This document shows, piece after piece, positions 11,066 through 20,909 of a DNA stretch of 64,000 bases; within the stretch, counting starts at the first letter, position 1, and every line of letters begins with the position of its first letter. The stretch spans positions 10,834,229-10,898,228 of the forward strand of contig JASKMD010000031.1 in NCBI GenBank assembly GCA_030144725.1. Reading direction: 5' to 3'. The notes under the pieces are model-generated. The model made no database searches, was not told the DNA's origin, and was given only the letters and a program-made list of their open reading frames with translations. The position numbers and the translations under genes are program-made. Source of the stretch: Haematococcus lacustris. Lineage: Eukaryota > Chlorophyta > Chlorophyceae > Chlamydomonadales > Haematococcaceae.

Positions 11066-12595
11066 GGCGCCCCCAACATGGGGTTGGTAATATGCATGCA
11101 ATTACTCTCTCAATACTGCATCGTTTTCGATAGCGTTTGTCACATTGGTAGCTGCAAATCGATGCGCGTCGTCTGACCATCAGCGCAAGCCATTGGAGTC
11201 TTTGCTCGCGTACTGCCACATGTGCCCGCGAACAAATCACAGCGGCGATATGGGTCTCCTTGGCACGGTGAGCCACATCGCTGTGACCTCATCTAGCTAG
11301 CGTAGTGAGCTGGTTGTGCACAAATGGAATGTCCGGCTAACACCCAACGCGATGTCTGCCGGGCGTGCAGGGCACCTTGACGGGGTGTTTGGAACATATT
11401 GTTATACTCGCTTCCGCCGAATACACCTTCTGGGTCGGCGCACACTAAGGTGTCACCGGCTTACACCCCCCCTCCTCCACTGCGTCCTCCACTGTGTTTC
11501 ACCCGCTGCACCCACAGGAAAACGGCTATAACATGTTTGTTCTTGACCCATTGGCGCATCTACTGAAACAAATTGCACAGCAAACAGCCCAGGCCTCTAT
11601 CTGTTAGACAGCTTTGAAGTTACATCATGTACACCAGAATGGTGCAAGGCCACGGCATGCAACGACCCACCACGCCCGCCCCATCTCCACCCATCATTGC
11701 AGGAGCCCACCTCATTGCAGGAGCCCCCCCCTCCCAACCCAATCCCTCCCCAGCCCAACCCCTCCCAGCCTACCCCCTCCCAGCCCAGCCCAGCCCACCC
11801 CTCCCAACCCATCCTTCCCAACCCAATCCCTCCACCCATCCACCCATCATTGCAGGAGCCCCCCTCCACCCATCATTGCAGGAGCCCACCTCATTGAGCC
11901 TGTCCACCCCCTCCCAGCCCTTTCCCTCGCCCCCTTCCCAAGCACACCCCCTCCTTGCCCACCCCTCCCAGAGCACCACTGTGGGGTGGCAGTTGAGCTA
12001 TGAAACTTTGCACGCAGGTGGATGGCATGTAGGGGAGCGTAACTCCTAGAGGAGCCCAGTCCAAACTCGGTCGTGGTGTGGAGTTGTGTGAATGACTGCA
12101 TGGCTCTGGCCCTGAGATTGGCTAAGGGAGTTAAGGGTCACAGACCGAAGTAAGCTTTTGGCTTATCTGAGTATGAGCTTTTGTAGCACTGTGCTAGATG
12201 AGCTTGACCTAGTAAGTAGCATGCTGTAAGTCCAAACTGTCGAGCTGTGGCATTGCCCTCTAGGTAAGGGGGGGAGGTGGGCTCATTGCCACATAGCTGC
12301 AACCGCTTTCCGATCCGACTGCTGCTGCCGACGCGCATGCTCATGTAGAGCAGCCTAAGCGACGCGGGCGGTCGCAGCGATGACTGCATGCTCCGCAACG
12401 GCTCAAATTTGAATCACTAACTTTGACGCTTTGCTGTGCACGGCCTAATGACTGGATAATTCTATAAAGTGGGTGAAAGGTACCTGGCTGGGTTGGCTAC
12501 ATGTGAATCATGTAGCATGATATTTGGCGCAGTGAGTGCAGAGTTACAGCCGTCCTACTACCAGGGGTAGGTTTTCTGTTAGTTGGGGGCGCCCG
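11066..12595. mobile_element. Non-autonomous TIR DNA transposon (about 1.53 kb) inserted in the RT
   Basis: The reading from YIDDM..PEEHL is interrupted and resumes as VHLREVLQLM at about 12602. The ends carry a 12-bp inverted repeat (GGCGCCCCCAAC at 11066-11077 and its complement at 12582-12593). Flanking direct repeats ACCTTGGTTCA (11055-11065) and ACCTTGGTGCA (12596-12606) match at 10 of 11 positions and fit a long target-site duplication, as in Mutator-type elements. No transposase is visible; the interior holds a C-rich tract (11690-11980) with repeated CATCATTGCAGGAGCC. Confidence 0.75.
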
Positions 12596-12601
12596 ACCTT
12601 G

Positions 12602-15535
12602 GTGCACCTGAGAGAAGTGCTGCAGCTCATGCGGGAGCACAAGCTTTACGCAAAAATGTCGAAGTGCGAGTTCAATCAGCCTAAGCTAGTGTTCCTGGGG
12701 CACATCGTGGGCGGCGATGGTATTGCCGTTGACCCTGCGAAGGTACAGGTGGCGAAGGACTGGCCGGCGCCACGCAGTGTGAAGGATTTGCAGGCGTTCT
12801 TGGGCTTGGCAAACTATTTCCGAAGGTTTATTCCTAATTTCAGCGCAATCGCCGCATCACTCACAAATTTGACGAGCAAGGAGGCCGCAGCAAAATACAA
12901 CTGGGCAGTGTTCGCTGGGGCTGAACTGGCCGCTTTCAATGCTTTGAAGGAAGCTCTATGCTCCGCACCTGTATTGGCCCTGCCTGATTTTACAAAAGCC
13001 TTTGTGGTGTGCACTGATGCATCCCTACTGGGCACGGGCGGTGTGTTGATGCAAGAAGGCAGGCCCATAGCGTACACCAGCAAGAAGCTGTCACCTGCAG
13101 AGACCCGGTATACCACAGGAGAGCAGGAGCTGCTGGCCATTGTTCGGGCAGTGAGAGAGTGGCGGTGCTATTTAGATGGAGCAGTTGATGTTACAATTGA
13201 GACAGATCACAACCCTCTCATCTACCTGCAAACACAAACAACGCTGTCTAGAAGGCAGACGCGGTGGATGGAGGAATTGTCACGTTACAAGTATGAAATC
13301 AAGTACAAACCTGGAGTGCACAACGTGGCTGACCCTATCAGCCGCAACCCGGCTCTGGCCCATCAAGATACACCTGCTGGCTGTGACAACATATCTGTGG
13401 CTGTGGCAGTCTTGTCTCCATGGGCTGATGGCCTCATCACGGTCATGACAACAAGAAGCCAGGCCGCCCGGCTCCATGAGAATGCTGAGATGGAGCGGGT
13501 GATTGCCCGAGAGGCTGCGTACCGTGAAGGCAAGCTGGCGCCCCGTGACCTGTCTAGTGCCCGGCTGCTGCCTCCTGCGCGCCCAGGAGCACATTCAGGT
13601 AGAGACAATGACCATCGCTCGGGCTACAAGGTCCTACATGCCGACTTGGTTGAAGCCCGGCTGCATGCGCGCCCTGGAGCACAGCCAGGTGGGGAGGAAG
13701 ATCTGGCTAGTGCCCGGCTGCTGCCTAATGCAAGCCCTGGAGCGCCCAAGCGGACCACCCAACATGCTGACTTGGCTGAAGCCCGGCTGCATGCGTGCCC
13801 TAGAGCACAGCCAGATGGGGAGGAAGATCTGGCTAGTGCGCGGCTGCTGCCTAATGCAAGCCCTGGAGCGCGGTCGAGTCAAGCGGACCACCCACCTGAG
13901 GACCTGGCTAGTGCCCGGCTGCTGCCTCCTGCGCGCCCAGGAGCACAGCCAGGTGGGGGGGAAGCCCTGCAGCGCACCACACCACAGCCAACCACAAGCA
14001 AGCAAGGTGATGGCAAGCCGGTCAGTGACCCACTAACATTACTGCAGGCCATCAGGAGCGCGTATGATGATGACGAGCGCTTCAACAATGAGGCATACAC
14101 GTCCCAGCTACACAGGCTGGAGGGGCTGTGGCTAACTGAGAATGGCAAGGTGGTGGTACCAAATAGCAAGCCCTTGAGGCAAAGGGTAATGCGCATCATG
14201 CATGACAACCAGGCAGCAGGTCACCTGGGTGTATCGAAGACCCTTGACCAGGTGACACGCTGGTTTGACTGGGCTGGAGTGTCGGAGGATGTGCGGCACT
14301 ACGTGCGCAATTGCCACTCATGCCAAGTGAACAAAGCCAGCTCCTTGAAGCCTGCTGGCAAGCTTCGACCGCTGCCTATACCCTTGCGGGCCTGGGACAG
14401 TGTCTCCATGGACCTCATTGTCAAGCTGCCTGCAAGTGGGCCACAGAAGTACGACTATATACTGGTGTTTGTGGATAGGCTGACTAAGATGGTGCACCTG
14501 GTCAAGACGTGGGAGAGCATCACAGCCCCTCAATACGCGAAGCTGTTCATTGAGCACGTGTTCAGGCTGCATGGCATGCCCAGAGACGTGATCAGCGACC
14601 GCGGGCCCCAATTCAAGAACCATTTCTGGGCTGAGGTGGCAAAGCTGCTCCGGGTGCAGGTGAATCTGTCTAGCGCCTATCATCCCCAAACGGATGGACA
14701 AACAGAACGCATGGTGGAAGAGATGTTAAGACATTACATCAGGCCGGATCAGAAGGATTGGGCAGAACACTTACCCCTGGTTGAATTCGCCATTAACAAT
14801 GCGAGGCAGGAGTCGACCCGCTTTACTCCATTCTACCTGAATTACGGCTACCACCCGCGGAGAGCTGAGCTGCTAGACCTGCCACAGAAGGTGCCACGAG
14901 CGCATGACTTTGTCCTGAACATACGGCGAGCTGTGGAGCAGGCTAGGCTATGCTTAGAGAAGGCGCAGAAGCGACAAAAGGTGTGTGCGGATGGGAAGCG
15001 GCGTCATGCGACTTTTGCTCCTGGCGACATGGTGCTCCTGAGCACACAGAACATGAGGGGACATTCTGCTCAACCCGGTGTCCGTAAACTGAAGCCACGC
15101 TATGTCGGTCCCTTTGAAGTGCAGTACATGGTGGGAGAGGCAGCTGTGAAGCTGGAGTTACCTCAGCAGTGGTCTCGGTTCCACAACGTGTTTCATGTGT
15201 CTCTAGTGAAGCCCTACCGCTCTGATGGGTCCAGCGCAGTGCCTGGTGTCTCCAGTCCCCCTCCAGAGCAGTGGCTTGACGGAGAACCTGTGTATACTGT
15301 TGAGAGGGTGCTAGACCATCGGCTGGTAAACACAGGCAAGCGCAAGGGCAAGGACAAGAAGAGTGAGCCCAAGAAGCCCAGGCTGGAGTTCTTGGTGAAG
15401 TGGCAGGGTTATGGTGATGAGCACAACACGTGGGAACCTAGGTCCCAGCTGACAGGCTGCCAAGAGCTGCTGAGGCAGTATGCAGAGGAGTGCAACCTGG
15501 GAGCCGACATGGAGGAGGCTGATGATCAGACCTGA
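12602..15535 (+). CDS. Chromovirus RT C-terminus, RNase H, integrase and chromodomain (open, 5' truncated)
   Basis: One open frame runs to the stop at 15533-15535; its apparent start at 12536 lies inside the inserted TIR element, so retroviral sequence begins at about 12599. Numbering from 12536: RT thumb and connection to about 150 (AKMSKCEF, FLGHIVGGDGI, LGLANYFRRFIPNFS); RNase H about 152-275 (VVCTDASLLGTGG, TGEQELLAIV, TDHNPL); an unusual repeated linker about 336-480; HHCC integrase zinc finger about 555-597 (HDNQAAGH..CHSC); catalytic core D626, D688, E724 (SMDLI, ISDRGPQF, TERM), with 35 residues between the last two, the canonical D,D35E spacing; chromodomain about 917-980 (VERVLDH..EFLVKWQGYGDEHNTWEP). 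All key residues are present, but upstream frameshifts mean it cannot be made as a normal polyprotein. Confidence 0.88.
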   Translation: MHLREVLQLMREHKLYAKMSKCEFNQPKLVFLGHIVGGDGIAVDPAKVQVAKDWPAPRSVKDLQAFLGLANYFRRFIPNFSAIAASLTNLTSKEAAAKYNWAVFAGAELAAFNALKEALCSAPVLALPDFTKAFVVCTDASLLGTGGVLMQEGRPIAYTSKKLSPAETRYTTGEQELLAIVRAVREWRCYLDGAVDVTIETDHNPLIYLQTQTTLSRRQTRWMEELSRYKYEIKYKPGVHNVADPISRNPALAHQDTPAGCDNISVAVAVLSPWADGLITVMTTRSQAARLHENAEMERVIAREAAYREGKLAPRDLSSARLLPPARPGAHSGRDNDHRSGYKVLHADLVEARLHARPGAQPGGEEDLASARLLPNASPGAPKRTTQHADLAEARLHACPRAQPDGEEDLASARLLPNASPGARSSQADHPPEDLASARLLPPARPGAQPGGGEALQRTTPQPTTSKQGDGKPVSDPLTLLQAIRSAYDDDERFNNEAYTSQLHRLEGLWLTENGKVVVPNSKPLRQRVMRIMHDNQAAGHLGVSKTLDQVTRWFDWAGVSEDVRHYVRNCHSCQVNKASSLKPAGKLRPLPIPLRAWDSVSMDLIVKLPASGPQKYDYILVFVDRLTKMVHLVKTWESITAPQYAKLFIEHVFRLHGMPRDVISDRGPQFKNHFWAEVAKLLRVQVNLSSAYHPQTDGQTERMVEEMLRHYIRPDQKDWAEHLPLVEFAINNARQESTRFTPFYLNYGYHPRRAELLDLPQKVPRAHDFVLNIRRAVEQARLCLEKAQKRQKVCADGKRRHATFAPGDMVLLSTQNMRGHSAQPGVRKLKPRYVGPFEVQYMVGEAAVKLELPQQWSRFHNVFHVSLVKPYRSDGSSAVPGVSSPPPEQWLDGEPVYTVERVLDHRLVNTGKRKGKDKKSEPKKPRLEFLVKWQGYGDEHNTWEPRSQLTGCQELLRQYAEECNLGADMEEADDQT
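13543..13975 (+). repeat. In-frame repeats (SARLLP.ARPGA) between RNase H and integrase
   Basis: Seven imperfect tandem units of about 55-75 bp encode variants of Asp-Leu-Ala-Ser-Ala-Arg-Leu-Leu-Pro and Glu-Ala-Arg-Leu-His-Ala-Arg-Pro-Gly-Ala-Gln-Pro, ending in Gly-Gly-Glu-Glu. All copies remain in frame. The span lies between the last RNase H motif and the integrase zinc finger, where gypsy elements normally have a short connector. Confidence 0.8.
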
Positions 15536-15632
15536 TGTGTGTGTGGGAACTCGAACACCAAGCGCTAGTATGCGCGAGTGACGGCACACCAGTGCCTGAG
15601 CGGGGCAACCACCAGTTAAGGTCAGCTGGTGG

Positions 15633-15759
15633 CTGGTGGTGGTGTTCTGAGGCTGGGTTCAACTCCCAGGCAGACTTGACATCCTTGACATCCTTGACTA
15701 CGCCCTAGTCTGCTCAGGCGACCTCTTAACACTGTTGACCGCTGTAGCCTCACGCTACA
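15633..15759 (+). repeat. 3' LTR of the chromovirus (127 bp)
   Basis: Identical copy of 8668-8794. No convincing polypurine tract precedes it; the upstream bases are GGTCAGCTGGTGG. Confidence 0.85.
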
Positions 15760-15983
15760 TACAGCCGAGGCTGTCACACCTCCAGCAATGGTCACCCCCT
15801 CCCCTATTCCACGGATTGCCTCTCTGCCATCTCACCCCTTTGGTTGCACCTGTTCCAACTCTCACCCCATTGCCGCACTCGCAACCAATTGACAACGTTT
15901 AAGGCATTCCTTTCTCCCCATCACCATCATCTGTGCAAACAACAATACCTCACTCCCCCTTGACCCCCTACCTCTCATGCCTC

Positions 15984-16272
15984 GTAGCTGACTACCAAGC
16001 ACTCTCCCAGCTGGCTTACCTGCAGCCTGGGATCCGTGACAGCCTCTGACGTCGCCCTCACTGCTGTGCTGGTGCCCACCGTGTCCTCAAGCTTTGTCCA
16101 GACAGGCTGGGGCATGCCTGGCAATGCAAGCACTAAACTCTCCCTAGCTATCAAACTAGGGCTTGGCTTGGGGATAAGCCTTGGGGTATGAGCACTGTCT
16201 GCAGCGGCTGGGATGGTCATGCTAGTCCGCCTCAAGCACCAGAAGGCTGCTGTTGCGCAGACGCACTTGTGA
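15984..16272 (+). pseudogene. Truncated pseudogene of the secreted membrane-protein family
   Basis: The reading VADYQALSQLAY is joined, one frame away, to SLGSVTASDVALTAVLVPTVSSS, skipping about 310 bases that encode the module core in the paralogs. It continues through STKLSLAIKLGLGLG, hits an in-frame TGA at 16189, and resumes as a transmembrane-like AAAGMVMLVRLKHQK. Upstream bases from about 15780 still read Pro/Ser-rich codons, so more of the ectodomain may survive. The order matches the 17.7 and 28.8 kb paralogs. Confidence 0.85.
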
Positions 16273-17684
16273 GGCACGTGTTGTTGTGCACTGTGGAGTC
16301 TTGGGCAGGGACAGCGAGGGAGTGCCTGCCGCTTGTTCCACTGCTGATCTGGCTGGGACGACTGGGACGACTCCCATCCGGCTGGGACGACAGTGTGCAC
16401 ACCCCTGGTCTGCCCTTGGGGTGCCCAGCTTTGATGGGGTGCTGCCTCGTCTCTAGTTGGCTGGAACGAAAGTGCCACCTGTGTGGGGTTTGTGGTCATC
16501 AAGGGTGCAATTGAGGATGCTTCAGTTTGATTGTAGCAGAGTAAGATTATACACAGTCAAACATGTTGTTCCATGTTTGTCTATGTTGTTCCATGTTTGT
16601 TTATGTTTGTCTGCCTTGACGGTGTTCAGGAGCCTATCACGATCTTGCTTGCTTAGCAGCGTGCCAGACTACATGTTGTGCACATGACTTACCCCTACAA
16701 GTCAGCTGGGGCTGTTTTTTCTTGAGTGCTTGGCTGACACCCCCATGATGGACATGGGCATGGTGATAGACGTGAGGTGCACTTGAGCCTAGTATGGCTG
16801 CTGCGCTCCTTTTCAGCTTGCCTGCTTACAGGTTTGGGCTTACCTCCTGAATGCCTGCTTTGAGCCCAGCTGCTGCGGCCTTAGGCAGCCTGGGGCACAC
16901 CTGCATCATGCTTCGTTCTGCTGCTGGCCCACCAAGACATGGATCCGCTTGCGCAAAATAGCTGGTGGCATTGTAGGCACTGGACATTTGATAATGATGT
17001 TGATAGAATGGCCTTGGCAGCGTCCCTGCCAGCCAACCTAAAGCAGCAGCAGCAGCTTCATTTTGGTTTCAGATTGGTTAAGTTACAAGCACGGTAGGCT
17101 TACACATCAATGGCAAGCACAAAGAAGGAAAGAAAAAATCCCCCAAAGGGGTGTGCGCATGGGGCCCTTACAGGGAGAGAGCATCTTCCAATATCTCCAC
17201 GTACAACAATGGTACAACAAACTGTAGCAAGAGTAGGGTATTGGTCGAGCATGATACCCTGACATGCCCTGAGACCTGCTCAGCTGAGTTGCCTTATCTA
17301 TGGACACGGGCAGCCTGTGCAATGCCACAGACACATCCCAGGTCAGATGCATAGGTCCCTGGTCTTGCAGTAAAAATCATCGTGAACCTCATTAGCTGTC
17401 TGATGAGTGAGTGTCAATGCAGCAGATGACATGGCTTATTAGCGCTCACTACTTAGCCTGCATTGCATGTGTGTCTCTGCATGAGGGGTCCAATCATGCA
17501 GGACCTACAACATGCAGCTTAAAACATCATGCATGGTGTATGCAAGTGTTTGTGTCTGGACATGCCAATGAGTTATTGATGCTGGTCCGTAGCATCCCTA
17601 CAAACAGTGATCTAGGTATGTGTATGAGTTAGCAGCAGAGTGAGTGTTGTATGAGTTAGCAGCAGAGTGAGTGTAAGCACCCTA
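16273..17684. other. Intergenic, repeat-derived; 3' flank of gene 3
   Basis: 16481-16575 is the diverged second copy of the repeat at about 3953-4050. 17150-17640 is related base for base, with gaps, to 28228-28700 downstream of gene 4, so the gene duplication included about 500 bases of 3' flank. A TGTAA on the minus strand (CCCTTACAGGGAG at 17166) is conserved in both copies and could be the polyadenylation signal. No gene seen. Confidence 0.5.
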
Positions 17685-18817
17685 CTATGCTACAGCCACC
17701 CTCTGTTGCGAGCGCCTAAAGACTATGAAGCCTACTACCGCAGCGCACAGTGCTCCCATACCCAAACCAACCCCTAAGCCCACCCCCAGCCGGGTGGACA
17801 GAGAAAGCTTACTGTCGTCAGAGCTGTCCGTGCCTACAGCCTGCAACGCACTCGAGGACGTAGTGGGCACCACCACTGCTGTGACAGTGATGTCTGAGGT
17901 CGACACGGGTCCCAGGCTGGTGACGCCCAGCGCTGCCACGCCCTCTGTGTTGATGCGGGTCACCAGGCTCTGCACCTGGCTGGCCTGAGCGGCGGCGTTG
18001 GTGCCCGGGGGGAAGGTGATGAGGTAGTTGACAGGCATGGTGGTGCTGGCTTGCAGCAGGGCGCGTGTACGGCGACCACAGGTGGAGGCTGGCACTGAGC
18101 CCACCACGCTGACAGATGACCCAGAGCTCTTCGCCAGCTGGGCAGCCATGGCGGCAGCACTGTCATCGGCAAAGGCCCCACGAGCTGTGGCATTGCTGCA
18201 GAGTGCGGCAAACACTGCAGGGCTGAGGACGTAAGCCAGCTGGGTAAGTGCTTGGTTGTCAGCCACAACTGGGGCGGGAGTGGGAGGAGAGGGGGGTGGA
18301 GTGGTCTGGGAGGAGGTGGACACGTTAGGACTTGTCGAAGATACTGGTGGTGCCGGTGTTGGTGTCGGTGGTATTGATGTTACTGGTGGTACTGGTACTG
18401 GTGGTACTGGTACTGGTGGTACTGGTACTGGCGGTACTGGTACTGGTGATACTGGTACTGGTGAAGGTGGGTACGCAGGGTTGACTGGGGAAACTGGGGA
18501 AGGAGGATAAATGGGAGGGTACACTCCAGCGGGCGGCGTCGAGAGCGAGCTCAGAGGCGCGGGAAGGGGTGGCGGTTGTTGCTGGGCTCCTGCGGTCAAA
18601 CAAGGTGTTTGCAAGTAGATGATGCCCGGATGTGTGTCCACTTAGCAGGGCTCAGATACTGGCGGCCAGCGTCAGCATTGGGACTATTGCCGAAGAAAAA
18701 GGGCAGGCATGCAAGTACTGCCTAACAGCGTTGACTCTTACCAACGGAGGATGCCAGCACCAGACAGACACAGACTGTAACTGGTGCTAGCAGCGTTCTA
18801 AGATGACATGCTGACAT
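17685..18817 (-). CDS. Secreted single-pass membrane protein, one module (gene 3)
   Basis: Exons 18742-18817 and 17685-18589, 326 residues; the 152-base intron starts gtaaga and ends ..gaccgcag. Exon 1 gives MSACHLRTLLAPVTVCVCLVLASSV, a signal peptide, and ends in phase 1 (G + GA = Gly). The mature chain begins Gly-Ala-Gln-Gln-Gln-Pro, then a Pro-rich stretch with Pro-Val-Pro-Pro-Val repeats encoded by GGTACTGGT tandem DNA (about 18360-18460). A module follows with DNQALTQLAYVL, LCSNATARG, TCGRRTRALLQ and NYLITFPPGT, then a Gly/Leu transmembrane helix and a short tail starting FRRSQQ. The C-terminal half is almost identical to the gene 4 product. Function unknown. Confidence 0.85.
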
Positions 18818-19533
18818 CGTGTTTGCTGGTAGCGATGCTTCGCTAATAACCTCAGGTGTCGGTGCAATCCAAAGTGAGGGACTCTAACTACAAAATATGT
18901 CAACAACGCTAGCAGATGGGCAATACATAGCACCCCCGCGTCCTAACGACATCTACGGAAGTATGCAAGCGTGCAACTGAATTCCGATATGGCTGTTTCG
19001 CTCGCGATGTTGGACGCTGTGCTGTAAGCTAGCTCGAGCCGTGTGACAAACGAAGTGGGAAGCGAAGCAGCGAGAGAAGCGGGGTGCCAATGCTGGTTTG
19101 GATGCTTGCATAATATGCACATACTACACGTGTGGAAGGCTCTTGATCATCAACGTGATCTGGGATCAAAACTTGCAAAGCGCCTTACCTCACACAGTGT
19201 GCCGCCGTGCAGCTGGTGTAGCTGGTGTATGTCTTGTTCTTGCCGTCATCTTGGCAGAGGCAACGGTGGATGAGAGTGGGTGAAAGCTGTGGTCCGCAAC
19301 GGCAGGCAGGACCACATACAGCTATCCCAGGCTGGGTACCGCAATTGGCAGTTGGGGCCCTTACTAGGTATAACTTGTTTTCCTCATGCTGAGATCGAAT
19401 CGTATGACATTGTCACTGCTTTGTAGTTGACACCAGCAAGCCAGGCATTGTTGTATGCTCACTGTGTGCAGACATAGACACAACAAAGCAGGGAGCGTGT
19501 GCGCTACTGGGCGGCTGCCTGCTGCGCAGCAGT
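18818..19533. other. 5' flank of gene 3 and spacer before the 277-bp satellite
   Basis: 18830-19140 is clearly related to 30590-30920 upstream of gene 4 (CTCAGGTGTCGGTGCAATCC and CACCCCCGCGTCCTAACG blocks). Where gene 4 has a TATATA box, gene 3 has the degenerate ATACATAG at 18923-18930. 19470-19530 resembles 31058-31120. No other gene is supported. Confidence 0.5.
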
Positions 19534-20909
19534 GTGCCCTTCCTCTGCCTCCCATGCCTCCTCACCCCACCTGCCTCTTTGCTTCACTGCCCTGACCCTG
19601 CTGACTGCCGCTGCTGCCTTCAACTCAGCATTCTGCCTGCACTAACATATATTGTTATTGCTCTTCACGGAGCAGCTTTATCTTTGCATTTGATGTCAGT
19701 GATGTGATGCTGATGATGCTGATGATGCTGCTGCTGCTGCTGGCGGTGCTGCCGTAGCCCAGGCACCAGCCAGAGCCGCACACATAGCCACAGCAGCTGG
19801 TCGCAGCATTGTGCCCTTCCTCTGCCTCCCATGCCTCCTCACCCCACCTGCCTCTTTGCTTCACCGCCCTGACCCTGCTGACTGCCGCTGCTGCCTTCAA
19901 CTCAGCATTCTGCCTGCACGAACATATATTGTTCTTGCTCTTCACGGAGCAGCTTTATCTTTGCATTTGATGTCAGTGATGTGATGCTGATGATGCTGAT
20001 GATGCTGCTGCTGCTGCTGGCGGTGCTGCCGTAGCCCAGGCACCAGCCAGAGCCGCACACATAGCCACAGCAGCTGGTCGCAGCATTGTGCCCTTCCTCT
20101 GCCTCCCATGCCTCCTCACCCCACCTGCCTCTTTGCTTCACCGCCCTGACCCTGCTGACTGCCGCTGCTGCCTTCAACTCAGCATTCTGCCTGCACTAAC
20201 ATATATTGTTATTGCTCTTCACGGAGCAGCTTTATCTTTGCATTTGATGTCAGTGATGTGATGCTGATGATGCTGATGATGCTGCTGGCGGTGCTGCCGT
20301 AGCCCAGGCACCAGCCAGAGCCGCACACATAGCCACAGCAGCTGGTCGCAGCATTGTGCCCTTCCTCTGCCTCCCATGCCTCCTCACCCCACCTGCCTCT
20401 TTGCTTCACCGCCCTGACCCTGCTGACTGCCGCTGCTGCCTTCAACTCAGCATTCTGCCTGCACTAACATATATTGTTATTGCTCTTCACGGAGCAGCTT
20501 TATCTTTGCATTTGATGTCAGTGATGTGATGCTGATGATGCTGATGATGCTGCTGCTGCTGCTGGCGGTGCTGCCGTAGCCCAGGCACCAGCCAGAGCCG
20601 CACACATAGCCACAGCAGCTGGTCGCAGCATTGTGCCCTTCCTCTGCCTCCCATGCCTCCTCACCCCACCTGCCTCTTTGCTTCACCGCCCTGACCCTGC
20701 TGACTGCCGCTGCTGCCTTCAACTCAGCATTCTGCCTGCACTAACATATATTGTTCTTGCTCTTCACGGAGCAGCTTTATCTTTGCATTTGATGTCAGTG
20801 ATGTGATGCTGATGATGCTGATGATGCTGCTGCTGCTGCTGGCGGTGCTGCCGTAGCCCAGGCACCAGCCAGAGCCGCACACATAGCCACAGCAGCTGGT
20901 CGCAGCATT
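19534..20909. repeat. 277-bp tandem satellite, five units
   Basis: Units start GTGCCCTTCCTCTGC at 19534, 19811, 20088, 20356 and 20633; spacings are 277, 277, 268 and 277. The 268-base unit lacks nine bases of an internal CTG run. Units differ by only a few bases. Each contains a CTGATGATG/CTG microsatellite and AACATATATTGTT. A minus-strand open frame repeated in every unit (KAAAAVSRVRAVKQRG..) follows from the repeat and has no known motif. A diverged partial unit lies at about 31058-31230. Confidence 0.93.

Larger units (their letters stand above)
8668..15759 (+). mobile_element. Ty3/gypsy chromovirus LTR retrotransposon, inactivated
   Basis: Two identical 127-bp direct repeats (8668-8794 and 15633-15759, ending CTACA) flank, in order, a gag remnant with a zinc knuckle, an aspartic protease, reverse transcriptase, RNase H, integrase and chromodomain: the gypsy order with the C-terminal chromodomain that defines chromoviruses. 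Polymerase frames are broken near 9885, 10809 and 11058, and a separate 1.5 kb TIR element sits inside RT. No target-site duplication is evident beside the LTRs. A possible primer-binding site (TGGTTTCCGACC) follows the 5' LTR directly; its tRNA was not identified. Gag between the LTR and the knuckle is short and mostly unrecognisable. Confidence 0.9.

Noticed and set aside
19534..20909. CRISPR-like array
   Set aside because: Units of 277 bp are contiguous tandem copies without unique spacers; this is a eukaryotic satellite.
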